Positions 29,131 through 37,966 of a stretch of DNA of 64,000 nt are shown in pieces (position 1 is the first letter of the stretch; the number at the start of each line of letters is the position of its first letter). Below the pieces are notes generated by a model that worked only from the letters and a program-made list of their open reading frames with translations, ran no database searches and was not told where the DNA came from. The DNA is from Aureimonas pseudogalii (GTDB lineage: Bacteria > Pseudomonadota > Alphaproteobacteria > Rhizobiales > Rhizobiaceae). The stretch lies in the NCBI RefSeq assembly GCF_014196835.1, contig NZ_JACIEK010000010.1, forward strand, positions 113,802 through 177,801, in the 5' to 3' direction. Made by a program: the position numbers and the translations under genes.

Positions 29131-30003
29131 ATGACGCTCGGACGCCGGCTCGCGCCGTATCTCTTCCTCGCGCCGACGCTCGTTGCGGGCCTCGTCTTCT
29201 TCGTGCTGCCGCTGGCCCTGTCGCTGGGTTTGAGCTTCACGACCTGGAACTCGCTCGCGCCGCCGCGCTTCGTTGGGCTCGCGAACTACCGCTATCTCCT
29301 CTCCCGCGATCCGCTGTTCTTCCTCAGCCTTCGCAACACCGCCGCCTTCGTCGGGGCGACGATCGCGGTCGGGGTGCCGCTGGCGCTGGCCTTCGCACTC
29401 GCCTTCCGGCGCAGCCGGTTCCAGCGTGTCTGGCGCAGCGCCTTCTGGCTGCCGATGGTCACCAACGTCGTCGCGGTCGCCTATATCTGGCAGTTCCTGC
29501 TCGCCGACCCCTATGGCCTCGTGAACCGCCTCCTCGGAGCGCTCGGGCTCGCCGGCCCCGCCTGGCTCGCCGATCCCGGCTACGCCATGGCGGCGCTCGT
29601 CGTGGTCTTCGTCTGGTTCCATGTCGGGCAGGACATGATGCTGCTCGCCTCCGGCCTCGACGCCGTCGACGAGCGCTGCGAGGAGGCGGCCGAGATGGAC
29701 GGTGCCGGCCGTTGGCGCGTGCTCTGGTACGTGACGCTGCCGCTCCTGAAGCCGACGATCCTCCTCATCGTCATGAGCAACATGATCAAGGGCATCGGCT
29801 ATTTCGCCCTCATGCTGGTGCTGACGGACGGGGGGCCGGTGAACAGCACCAACGTCGCGGCGCTGCATCTCTACAACATGGCCTTTGCGGACCTGCGCCT
29901 CGGCATGGCGTCGGCGGGCGCCTACGTCCTGCTCGCTCTCGTCTTCGCGATCGCGCTCGTGCTCCTGCGCGCGATGCGCCGGGGCGGGCTGGAGGCATGG
30001 TGA
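29131..30003 (+). CDS. Sugar ABC transporter permease (MalF/UgpA-like)
   Basis: A 290-residue inner-membrane permease with six hydrophobic segments, the N-terminal block YLFLAPTLVAGLVFFVLP and an EAA loop at EEAAEMDGAGRWRVLWYV. A start 30 codons further up would add an arginine-rich leader and is less likely. It overlaps the next permease start. Confidence 0.93.
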   Translation: MTLGRRLAPYLFLAPTLVAGLVFFVLPLALSLGLSFTTWNSLAPPRFVGLANYRYLLSRDPLFFLSLRNTAAFVGATIAVGVPLALAFALAFRRSRFQRVWRSAFWLPMVTNVVAVAYIWQFLLADPYGLVNRLLGALGLAGPAWLADPGYAMAALVVVFVWFHVGQDMMLLASGLDAVDERCEEAAEMDGAGRWRVLWYVTLPLLKPTILLIVMSNMIKGIGYFALMLVLTDGGPVNSTNVAALHLYNMAFADLRLGMASAGAYVLLALVFAIALVLLRAMRRGGLEAW

Positions 30004-30959
30004 TGCAGCCCGTCGCCTCCGCTCCCTCCCTGGCTGCCCCCCTGGCCGACGCCTCGCCCGTTGCCCCGTCGGTGCCACGCCGACGCCGATCCTCGCCCTG
30101 GCGCTGGGCCGGGTTCGCGGTGCTTTTCGTCGGCGCCGCGATCATGGTGGTGCCGTTTCTCGACCTTCTGCTGGGGGCGCTGCGCACGCCCGCCGAGCGC
30201 CTGATGCGCCCGCCCGGCTACTGGCCGGCGACGCCGGTCTGGCAGAACTTCGCGGACGTCTTCGCGCGCTATCCGCTCGCCCTCTGGATCTTCAACAGCG
30301 TCGTCGTCACGGTGGCGATCACCGTGCTGCAGGTCGCCACCAGCGTCACCGCCGGCTACGCGCTGGCGAAGTTCCGCTTCCGCGGCCGCGATCTTCTCCT
30401 GCGCTTCGTGATCGTGGCGCAGCTCTTCCCTTTCTTCCTGTTCCTGATCCCGCTCGTCTTCATCCTGCGCTACTGGCCGCTCCTCGGCGGCAACGACCTT
30501 TTCGGCCATGGCGGCACCGGGCTGCTCGGCACCTACGCCGCGCTGATCCTGCCCTTCTCGGTCTCCTGGTACGGGGTGTTCCTGATGCGCCAGTTCCTGG
30601 TGGGCGTGCCCGACGATCTCATCGAGGCCGCCCGCATGGATGGCGCCGGCGAGCTCCGCATCCTCTGGTCGATCGTGCTGCCGATCGTGCGCCCGGCCGC
30701 CGCGACGCTCGCGCTCTTCGTCTTCGTCTACCACTGGAACGAGGTCGCCTGGACGCTGACGGTCACCCAGAGCGCGCCGGACCTCCAGACCGCGCCGATC
30801 GGCATCTACATGGTGCGCGGCGCCTTCGACACCGAGGCCCAGCAGTCGCTGCAGCAGGCGATGATCCTCGTCACCATCGCGCCGGTGATCGCGGTCTTCC
30901 TGGCGCTGCAACGCTTCTACGTCAGCGCCGTCGCCGGGCCGTCACGGCGCGTTGGCTGA
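30003..30959 (+). CDS. Sugar ABC transporter permease (MalG/UgpE-like)
   Basis: A 318-residue permease with six hydrophobic segments and the EAA loop at IEAARMDGAGELRILWSI. ATG triplets at 29997 and 30003 are both in frame; the second is chosen because GGAGG lies seven bases before it and the TGATG overlap fits coupled translation. No ATPase gene follows: the next gene is a convergent YcaO gene that overlaps by 18 bases. The transporter must borrow an ATPase encoded elsewhere (inference). Confidence 0.93.
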   Translation: MQPVASAPSLAAPLADASPVAPSVPRRRRSSPWRWAGFAVLFVGAAIMVVPFLDLLLGALRTPAERLMRPPGYWPATPVWQNFADVFARYPLALWIFNSVVVTVAITVLQVATSVTAGYALAKFRFRGRDLLLRFVIVAQLFPFFLFLIPLVFILRYWPLLGGNDLFGHGGTGLLGTYAALILPFSVSWYGVFLMRQFLVGVPDDLIEAARMDGAGELRILWSIVLPIVRPAAATLALFVFVYHWNEVAWTLTVTQSAPDLQTAPIGIYMVRGAFDTEAQQSLQQAMILVTIAPVIAVFLALQRFYVSAVAGPSRRVG

Positions 30960-32465
30960 CCCCGCCACCTCGCGCTCCAGACTCCAGGCGACATGCAGCG
31001 CCTCGGGCTCGCGGTAGAGCGGATAGAGCGGCCCGACCGTGCGATCGACGGCCTCGATGTCGAGAAGCGGTGGACGGCCGCCGAGCCGCTCCAGCGCCTC
31101 CGGCGTCAGGCGGATGGGGCGAAGCGTCTCGCTCGGCTCGCCGAAGCGCACGAGGTCGCTGCCGCGCTCGATGAGGCGGCGCGTGTTGCGCTCGCCGATC
31201 CGGTAGTAGCTCATCGTCTCCACCTCGAGGCCGGGCACGATGACCTTCGCCACCCCGACGCTGCCGTCCCGCGGCGAGCCGTCGACCACCAGCACGTCGA
31301 AGCCTGCCGCCTCCAGCGCCTCCGCCGCGAAGCGTCCGCGCTCGCGCGTCGTCGGCAGGGCGGTGGCGGGCAGCTCGGTGAAGGGCTTCATCGTGCGCCG
31401 GGCATAGACGGTCCGCTCGAGGGTCGCCCGCAGGTCCGCCGCCTCGCGCGTCGCCCAGTCGCGCATGGCTGTGAAGGCCCGGCTCTCGCCGTCGACGAGG
31501 CTCGGCATGGCACCCTGCAGGAAGGCCTCGACGAACCCGTCCGGCGCGACGCTGCGCGGCTCGCTCATGCGCCCGTGCGCGTAGGTCTTGCGAACCCGCG
31601 CCGAGCAGAACTCCAGCAGCGCCTTGCGCAGCGCAACGCTGCGGTCGGGATCGCAGGCCTCGCCGCAGGCCGAGAGCATGATGGGCGTGCGCGGCCCGAA
31701 ACCCAGCCGGTCCCAGCCCACGACATAGACGTTGGCGAGGCCGAACGCGTCGCTCGCGAATTTCGGCAGCACGTCGATCCCCACCTCGTCGAGATGGCGC
31801 AGCAGCTCGCGCGTCGGCGGGTCGAGATCGGCGGGGTCGATGTCGAGCACCTCGCCCCGGTCGAGCGCCCGGAAGCCCAAGCCGTTGCCGTCGCGCTGCA
31901 GGAGTTCGAGCAGCCCGTGCCCGACCGCCCATTCGAGATCGGGGCCGGCGCCGAGCCCGTTGGTGATGAGCGTGGTGAAGGGCCGGTAGCCGGCGGGCAA
32001 CTCGAACACGTCGGTGGCGGCGACGTCCATCGGCACGAGGACCGGCTCGCCGGTGGCGCGGCGCCGGGCCTCGATCCAGGCGAGCTCCGTGTCGTGCGTG
32101 ACCGGGCTGCCGGCCGGCAGGCACAGCGTGAAGGGATCGACGATGCCGCGCGCGCCCCGTTCGCTTCGCAGCGCGCGGTAGGAGCCGATCCAGCGCGGCT
32201 CCTCCATCAGCCGCAGGGTCGGCAGGATCGCCTCGGCGATCTCCGCGAAAGCGCCGATCAGCGCGGTCTCGTCGTCGAAGCCGTAGCCATAGCCCGACGG
32301 CAGATTGCCGGGCAGGGCGGCGGCGTCGTCGAGAAACAGCGCGACCTTCCACGCCTTGACGCCGGTGCGGTCGAGTCCGTCGAGCGGAAAGCCGACGAAC
32401 CGGCCCTTCGGAAGGGCCGCACGATAGGCTTGCGCGGCCGGCGGAAGCGGCGGGAGATCGGCCAT
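30942..32465 (-). CDS. YcaO-domain protein (stand-alone)
   Basis: A 507-residue YcaO-family protein. The ATP-binding signature is visible: AFAEIAEAI with E75 and E78, TNGLGAGPDLEWA (about 168-180), GLLELLQRDG with E187, and ALRKALLEFCSAR (278-290). YcaO enzymes activate amide bonds with ATP to make azolines, thioamides or amidines in peptides or proteins (established). No TfuA, dehydrogenase or E1-like partner and no convincing precursor peptide gene is adjacent, and the C-terminus lacks a PxPxP ending. It is divergent from a radical SAM gene. The chosen start agrees with conserved sequence; the frame is open 60 codons further up. Confidence 0.85.
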   Translation of the reverse strand: MADLPPLPPAAQAYRAALPKGRFVGFPLDGLDRTGVKAWKVALFLDDAAALPGNLPSGYGYGFDDETALIGAFAEIAEAILPTLRLMEEPRWIGSYRALRSERGARGIVDPFTLCLPAGSPVTHDTELAWIEARRRATGEPVLVPMDVAATDVFELPAGYRPFTTLITNGLGAGPDLEWAVGHGLLELLQRDGNGLGFRALDRGEVLDIDPADLDPPTRELLRHLDEVGIDVLPKFASDAFGLANVYVVGWDRLGFGPRTPIMLSACGEACDPDRSVALRKALLEFCSARVRKTYAHGRMSEPRSVAPDGFVEAFLQGAMPSLVDGESRAFTAMRDWATREAADLRATLERTVYARRTMKPFTELPATALPTTRERGRFAAEALEAAGFDVLVVDGSPRDGSVGVAKVIVPGLEVETMSYYRIGERNTRRLIERGSDLVRFGEPSETLRPIRLTPEALERLGGRPPLLDIEAVDRTVGPLYPLYREPEALHVAWSLEREVAGSANAP

Positions 32466-32643
32466 GGACCCTCGGGTTTTCCGTTCTTCGATGCGGCTTG
32501 ATGTAGCGGCGCCTCGGCATTCGTCGCATCGCGCGGGGGCGCCAAACCGTCGCGGGCCGAACGATCTCGTCGAAGCGTCGGCGATGCCGGGCCGAACCCT
32601 TGCGTCGCATGGCCGCCGCGCGGTTCGGCGCCATGTAGCGGAC

Positions 32644-33708
32644 ATGACGCTCCGCCCGCTTCTGGACCCGCAACTGATCTATCTGGAGCCCGCCGTGCGC
32701 GCCTACGCGCGAGGCCGCGAGATCCTCGCGCGCTTCCCGCAAGCCCGGCAGGTCGAGATCGACAGCCACTGGCGCAACCCCGAACTCTACCGCGCCGCCG
32801 CCGCCGCCGAGGACTGGCTCAAGCTGAAGCGCGACGTCCTCGTGCTCGGCGTCAAGAAGGGGATGACGCTGCGCCCGAATGGCCGCAGCGCCGACTTCAT
32901 CGCGCCGTCCTCCTCGAACGGCTGCGCGATGGCCTGCTCCTACTGCTACGTGCCGCGGCGCAAGGGCTACGCCAATCCCGTCAGCGTCTTCGTCAACGTC
33001 GACGACATCGTCCGCTCGCTCGAGCGCCATGCCGCCAGGCTCGGACCCAAGACCGAGCCCAACACGGTCGATCCCGCGGCCTGGGTCTACGATCTCGGCG
33101 AGAACGGCGATCTTTCGGTCGATGCGACGATCTCCCGCAACGTCGAGGATCTCGTCGCCGCCTTTCGGGCGATCCCGAACGCCAAGGCATCCTTCGCCAC
33201 CAAATGGGTCAATCGCGATCTCCTCGCCTACGAGCCGCAGGGCCGGACCCGCGTCCGCTTCTCGCTGATGCCGGCGGAGATGGCGAAGGTCGTCGACATC
33301 CGCACCTCGCCGATGGCCGAGCGCATCGCCGCCGTCAACGACTTCGTCGCCGCCGGCTACGAGGTGCATGTGAACTTCAGCCCGGTGATCGTCCACGAGG
33401 GCTGGGAGGCGGAGTGGCGTCGGCTCTTCCAGGAGATCGACGACGTGCTGACGCCGGCCGCCAAGGCGCAGCTCAAGTGCGAGGTCATCATGCTCACGCA
33501 CAACGAGGCGCTGCACGACGTCAATCTCGCCTGGCACCCGAAGGGCGAGGACGAGCTGTGGCGTCCCGACCTGCAGGAACGCAAGGTCAGCGAGGGCGGC
33601 ATGGTCAACCTTCGCTACAAGGTCGCCTGGAAGCGCCGGTGGCTGGACCAGCTTCTAGGATGGATGGCGCAGACCATGCCCTACTGCACCGTCCGCTACG
33701 CCTTCTGA
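32644..33708 (+). CDS. Spore photoproduct lyase family radical SAM protein
   Basis: A 354-residue radical SAM protein. The cluster motif CxxxCxxC is seen as CAMACSYCY (C94, C98, C101), preceded by the family block PSSSNGC. It resembles the alphaproteobacterial family related to spore photoproduct lyase, whose true substrate is unknown because these bacteria do not make spores. The ATG at 32644 is used; upstream residues in the same open frame are arginine-rich and look non-coding. It is divergent from the YcaO gene with 178 bases between starts, so both may be co-regulated. Confidence 0.87.
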   Translation: MTLRPLLDPQLIYLEPAVRAYARGREILARFPQARQVEIDSHWRNPELYRAAAAAEDWLKLKRDVLVLGVKKGMTLRPNGRSADFIAPSSSNGCAMACSYCYVPRRKGYANPVSVFVNVDDIVRSLERHAARLGPKTEPNTVDPAAWVYDLGENGDLSVDATISRNVEDLVAAFRAIPNAKASFATKWVNRDLLAYEPQGRTRVRFSLMPAEMAKVVDIRTSPMAERIAAVNDFVAAGYEVHVNFSPVIVHEGWEAEWRRLFQEIDDVLTPAAKAQLKCEVIMLTHNEALHDVNLAWHPKGEDELWRPDLQERKVSEGGMVNLRYKVAWKRRWLDQLLGWMAQTMPYCTVRYAF

Positions 33709-33855
33709 AGACGCCGCGTCACTTGGGCGGTGAGGTGCGCGGGCGTGCCGGGCGGCGACGGGCCGTTCCCTCGCGAGAGCTGCGGTTCGGCTTCGTCGCG
33801 TCGATCGCGACCGATCCCGCATGGAGGATCCGTCGCGGCCATGCCGCGGTGCGTC

Positions 33856-35451
33856 TCAGAGCTCGTCGGCGGGCACTTCGACGGCCGGCATCTCGTCGCC
33901 GGGCGTCTCGCCGTCGGGGGTCTCCAGGGCGGGCGGCTCGTCCGGGCCTTTCAGCATCGTGCCGTTGATCGCGACCGAGCCGTCGCCGGCGGAGACCACC
34001 ACCCATTCGAGACGACCGCCGTCCTTGGGTCGCGACAGACCCTTGGCGAACTGCAGCATGCCGACGGCCTGATGCAGGTTGGGATCGCTTGCGGCGGCGC
34101 CCTGAAGCGTCGCGATCGCCGTGTCGAGTCCGCCGACGTCGATCGCCATCGTCGAGACGGGCAGCCCGGACGCGAGCGAGACCTCGCCGCTGAAGGCGAC
34201 GTCGAGATCGCGCGAGCGGATGCGGCTCGGCTTGATCCGCACGCGGATGCGTTCCGGGGCGAAGGCCGCCTGAACGTCGGCCTGCACCTGCGGCGTCAGC
34301 GGCGGATCGCTCGCGAAGTCGGCCTTTTCGAGCGCCATCTCCAGCGGCGTGGCGAGATCGACGCCCGAAACGGCGACGCCGAGTTCGACGAGATCCGGCG
34401 TGAGGGATGCGCCCCAGGCCGGCATCATCGGCGTCGTCACCGCGAGGCCCCGCAGCGCCACGTCCATGTCGAAGGACGCGTCCGCGGCGATGCCGCTGAG
34501 GTGAACCGTCTGGCTGGCCTCGCCGATGCCGAACTCGCCGTAGAGCGAGGCGACCTTGACGTCGCGGGCGGACGCGGTGCCATCGAGGCTCGACCAGAGC
34601 GGCAGGACGGAGCGGAGCCTGTCCTTCAGCGCCATCCCGAAGGGGCCGGCGAGCGTGCCCTTGGCGTCGCGTTCGAGATCGGCGGCGTTCGACAGGACGA
34701 GCGCGTAGAGATCGAGAATCGGGCGCGTGCGCGCCGCCTTCAAGGAGCCGCGGGTCTCCACCCCTTTGGCGCCCATCTCGAAGCCGAACGAGGAGGGCGG
34801 GGCGCCTTCCTCCACCGGGAACCGGACGGTGGTCGTCTGCGACACGGCGTCGTAGACCTGCGTGAACGCGACGTCGGCTCCGCCGTCCGCGGCCGGCGTC
34901 GCGGCGACCGTCAACCGCGTCGCGCCGATCGTGGCGACGCTGTCCGAGACGGCGTCGTTCGAGCGGTTGGTGGTGGTGCCGACTTGCGCCTCGGCGGAGA
35001 GGAACGTGGCGAGGGCGGGCGAATAGACGCCCTTGAACAGCTGCGAGCCTTGCGAATACTCGAAGCGCTGCGTCTGCCCTTCCACGTCGAAGGCGCCGGA
35101 GACCACGACGGGATCCCGCGTGAAGACGTTCCACGTCCCGTCGTCACGCTCGCTGACGACCAGCGACAGGGGCGCGAACGAAACGGGCGTCCCGGCAAGG
35201 TCGGACAGCACGGCGGCGGGATCGAGGACGATCCGGTGACCGTGGGGATCGGGTTCGATCCGCAGCAGCTTCTTCTCGAACGGCACGCCGGTGAGATAGG
35301 CGGTGAGCGCGGTCTGGAGCGAGGCCGCTTCCTCGATCGTACCGGCCGACGCCGGCGCCGGCTGCATGGATCCGTCCTGCGCGAGGACCGGACCGGCGGG
35401 CAGCCAGGCGAGCCAGAGAGCCAGTGCCGACGCCTTGAAACGATGATGCAT
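33856..35451 (-). CDS. Exported protein of unknown function
   Basis: A 531-residue protein with a clear Sec signal peptide (1-24, cleavage after PVLA before QDG). The mature part is a long alternation of beta-strand-like segments with repeated ISFDMDVALRGL-like patterns and no cysteine-rich or catalytic motif I recognise. It ends in an acidic, proline-rich tail (ETPDGETPGDEMP). The make-up resembles periplasmic DUF945/DUF2125-type proteins, but I cannot assign a family firmly. It is monocistronic, convergent with the radical SAM gene. Confidence 0.75.
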   Translation of the reverse strand: MHHRFKASALALWLAWLPAGPVLAQDGSMQPAPASAGTIEEAASLQTALTAYLTGVPFEKKLLRIEPDPHGHRIVLDPAAVLSDLAGTPVSFAPLSLVVSERDDGTWNVFTRDPVVVSGAFDVEGQTQRFEYSQGSQLFKGVYSPALATFLSAEAQVGTTTNRSNDAVSDSVATIGATRLTVAATPAADGGADVAFTQVYDAVSQTTTVRFPVEEGAPPSSFGFEMGAKGVETRGSLKAARTRPILDLYALVLSNAADLERDAKGTLAGPFGMALKDRLRSVLPLWSSLDGTASARDVKVASLYGEFGIGEASQTVHLSGIAADASFDMDVALRGLAVTTPMMPAWGASLTPDLVELGVAVSGVDLATPLEMALEKADFASDPPLTPQVQADVQAAFAPERIRVRIKPSRIRSRDLDVAFSGEVSLASGLPVSTMAIDVGGLDTAIATLQGAAASDPNLHQAVGMLQFAKGLSRPKDGGRLEWVVVSAGDGSVAINGTMLKGPDEPPALETPDGETPGDEMPAVEVPADEL

Positions 35452-35840
35452 GCGGTGTCCCCCTCGAGGTCCTGTCACGGGTCGCCCGAGCGGCGACGCG
35501 GGTCCGCGCCTCCCGGGGCGCACGCTGCGTGTGTCCTGGCGGCTGAAGGAGACGTATCACGGCTTTCGCAGTGAAATCACCTGTCGTGCACGGCCGCGAC
35601 GGAGGAGGGGTGGGATTTTCAGGACAGCCCTTGGGGGCTTCGGACGGAAAGGGCCTTTCGGGGTCGGAGCGTTCGAGAGGGAAGGCGAGGTCGGCAAGGC
35701 TTGCCGCCGCGACGTGAAAAGCCGACCCGAGATCGCAGCGCGTCTCGGATCGGCTTCGTTGCTGGCGGGAGATCGATGGAACGGCCGGGAAGACGATCGG
35801 CGAGAGGGCCGAACCACCCAGCCAGACCCTGTGCCTGATA
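35452..35840. other. Intergenic stretch with a terminator, no gene seen
   Basis: The 389 bases between the unknown exported protein and the chemoreceptor gene (both minus strand) hold the chemoreceptor terminator at 35717-35756 and presumably the promoter of the exported protein near 35452-35560. No coding signal was recognised. Confidence 0.6.
35717..35756 (-). terminator. Rho-independent terminator of the chemoreceptor gene
   Basis: Arms at 35719-35732 and 35743-35756 pair over 14 positions with one mismatch around a 10-base loop. Read on the minus strand the stem runs into TTTT then CACG (AAAA at 35717-35720 on the plus strand). It lies 85 bases beyond the chemoreceptor stop. Confidence 0.7.
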
Positions 35841-37538
35841 TCAGGCGCTCATCTTCTCGAAGCCATCGCCATCCAGCATGAGATCCATGCCCTGGCCGCC
35901 CTGGCTCGCCTGGTTGCGAACCGGGGATGCGGCAGGCTTGCGCCCGGCATGGGCGGCGCCGAAGGCCTGGACCTTCGCCTGCAGCGCCTGGACGCTGGCC
36001 TGGCGCGGCGACGCGGCGGCCACGGTGGCGAAGCCCTGCTCGAGCTTGAAGTAGCCGGCCTTGTCGGCGAGGCGTCCTGCCTCGGTAGACAGCTCTCCGG
36101 CCGTCGTCGACATCTCGTTGGCCGCGCCCGCGTTGGACTGCGTCACCTGGTCGAGCTGCTGGATCGCCAGATTGATCTGCTCGATGCCGACCGACTGCTC
36201 GCGGCACGCCGCCGAGATCTCCGCCACGAGCTCCGAGGTGCGCTGAATGTCCGGCACGAGCGCCGTCAGCATCTGGCCGGCCTCTTCCGACGAGATCAGC
36301 GTGCGCGCCGAGAGTTCGCCGATTTCCTGCGCCGCCGTCGCCGAGCGCTCGGCCAGCTTGCGCACTTCCGAGGCGACGACCGCGAAGCCCTTGCCGTGCT
36401 GGCCGGCGCGCGCCGCCTCGATCGCCGCGTTGAGCGCGAGAAGGTCGGTCTGGCGGGCGATCTCCTGGACGACCGAGATCTTCTCGGCGATGACGCGCAT
36501 GGCCTCGACGGAATGGGCCACGGCGACGCCGGTCCGCTCGGCGGAGAGGCTAGCCTGCGCGGCGATCTTCTCGGTGGTCGAGGCGTTGTCGGCGTTCTGG
36601 CGCACGTTGGCGGTCATCTCCTCCACCGCCGCCGAGGCCTCTTCGGAGGCTGCGGCCTGCTGGGTCGAGCCGGAGGAGAGCTGGTTGGCGGTGTCGGCCG
36701 AGCGCTGGGAGCCGGCGGCCACCTGCGAGGACGAGGCGAGGATCTCGGACACGATCTCGTTCAGCTTGAGGCGCATCTGGCAGATCGTCGTCAGCAGCTC
36801 GCCGATCTCGTCCTTGCGGGAATGGATGATCCGCTCCGAGATGTCGCCGGTGCCCACCTTGCGGGCGTGGTGCATGGCGAGGTTCAGGCCCTTCGACAGC
36901 GAGATGGCGAGCCAGGTCGCGGCGCCGGCGCCGATGGCGAGAGCGGCCGCGACAAGAGCCATCAGCACGTTGCGTGTCGAGACCTGCCCATCGTGCACTT
37001 CGTCCGAGATCCGCTTCGCCACGGTCTGTTCGTAGGCGAGGAGACTCTTGGTCTGCTCGACCAGCGACTGCAACTGAGGGCGAACGACGGTTCTGAGATG
37101 CCCGATCGTCTGGGCGATGATCGCGGGGTCGGAGGACTCGAGCCTCGTCATCACGTCGGCCGCCGCCGTACGGTAGACGGCCCAGGCGTCGATGACGGCG
37201 GTTGCCTTGGCGATCACGTCGGTGTCGGCAGGGTCGATCAGGTTGCGGTAGGTCTTGAAGTCCTCGACGTTGTGATCGATCTCGCGCATCGTCTCGGCAT
37301 GCATCTGCGTGCGTTGATCGGTCTCGGACAGGAAGGTCATGGCGTTCAGCGAGCGCCCGATCTGTTCGGCTTGAGCCCAGATTTCACCCAGGCGCAGCGA
37401 CTGGGAGAAAGGTCGCTCGACGAACGACACCATGCTCTTGTCGGCGGCTTCGAGGCTCGCGATGCCGTAATAGCCGGCCGTGCCCGACAGGATCAGCACC
37501 GACGAAAAAGATAAGGCAATCTTGGTCTTCAATTTCAT
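35841..37538 (-). CDS. Methyl-accepting chemotaxis protein
   Basis: A 565-residue transmembrane chemoreceptor. TM1 is about 7-25, followed by a periplasmic helical-bundle sensor (about 30-190), TM2 (about 191-214), a HAMP linker and the cytoplasmic signalling domain with the hairpin tip around [20 protein letters not shown] and [16 protein letters not shown]. No C-terminal NWETF-type pentapeptide for CheR/CheB docking is present. The ATG at 37538 is preceded by GAAGGTG. It is a single gene with its own terminator; the sensed ligand is unknown. Confidence 0.95.
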   Translation of the reverse strand: MKLKTKIALSFSSVLILSGTAGYYGIASLEAADKSMVSFVERPFSQSLRLGEIWAQAEQIGRSLNAMTFLSETDQRTQMHAETMREIDHNVEDFKTYRNLIDPADTDVIAKATAVIDAWAVYRTAAADVMTRLESSDPAIIAQTIGHLRTVVRPQLQSLVEQTKSLLAYEQTVAKRISDEVHDGQVSTRNVLMALVAAALAIGAGAATWLAISLSKGLNLAMHHARKVGTGDISERIIHSRKDEIGELLTTICQMRLKLNEIVSEILASSSQVAAGSQRSADTANQLSSGSTQQAAASEEASAAVEEMTANVRQNADNASTTEKIAAQASLSAERTGVAVAHSVEAMRVIAEKISVVQEIARQTDLLALNAAIEAARAGQHGKGFAVVASEVRKLAERSATAAQEIGELSARTLISSEEAGQMLTALVPDIQRTSELVAEISAACREQSVGIEQINLAIQQLDQVTQSNAGAANEMSTTAGELSTEAGRLADKAGYFKLEQGFATVAAASPRQASVQALQAKVQAFGAAHAGRKPAASPVRNQASQGGQGMDLMLDGDGFEKMSA

Positions 37539-37706
37539 GGCTGACACCTTCGAGGCCGTTCGCAATCCAGGAATGTATTAGGCCGAAAGAATGAAGATTA
37601 TATGCGCAGAACTGCGCCAATGCTCTCTTAACGCGAGTGACACGCGATTGCGCCGCAGGTGTTTTGTCAGTTTGAAGGACTGTCTGCAGAGAAAATAGTT
37701 TGTATT

Positions 37707-37791
37707 GCATATGGTTTACTACACCAAGAGGTTACGCGTCTAGCGCGCAATGCAACCTTTGGGCTTGTCGTGGCAACTCCAGCATATGGTT
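37707..37791 (+). repeat. Direct repeat GCATATGGTT, two copies
   Basis: GCATATGGTT occurs at 37707-37716 and 37782-37791, 75 bases apart in the same orientation, within the AT-richer gap. The copies could be regulator sites for the chemoreceptor gene; no function is established. Confidence 0.4.
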
Positions 37792-37901
37792 CATGCGTCG
37801 TTGTTCGATTGGCGCAGACGAGTTTTTCGGTTCTTTCCGGCAGCGCGATCCGCTCGTCGCGGCGTCGATGGCTTCTTTGGAGGCCAAGACCCACATCGCC
37901 C

Positions 37902-37931
37902 GGCATGGCATGGCATGGCAGGGCAGGGCGG
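37902..37931 (+). repeat. Short tandem pentanucleotide repeat (GGCAT)
   Basis: Three perfect GGCAT units are followed by two GGCAG units and one GGCGG unit (37902-37931). It lies 35 bases downstream of the LysR gene's stop, in non-coding sequence. Such tracts are prone to slippage, but here no coding frame would be affected. Confidence 0.6.
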
Positions 37932-37966
37932 CCGTCATCGCGCGATCACGCGTCGGCTGCCTCCGG

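Larger units (their letters stand above)
37539..37966. other. AT-richer intergenic stretch with short repeats
   Basis: The 428 bases between the chemoreceptor start and the LysR 3' end are clearly AT-richer on the left (37560-37800) than their surroundings. They hold a 10-base direct repeat and a pentanucleotide repeat, listed separately. The left part should contain the chemoreceptor promoter. No gene was recognised. Confidence 0.6.

Noticed and set aside
32466..32643. Possible precursor peptide gene for the YcaO enzyme in the divergent gap
   Set aside because: The frames here have no leader-core pattern, no cysteine/serine/threonine-rich core and no ribosome-binding site.
37902..37931. Tandem GGCAT units as a possible CRISPR or phase-variation tract
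   Set aside because: Units are five bases with no spacers, and no coding frame or promoter spacing is visibly controlled by them.
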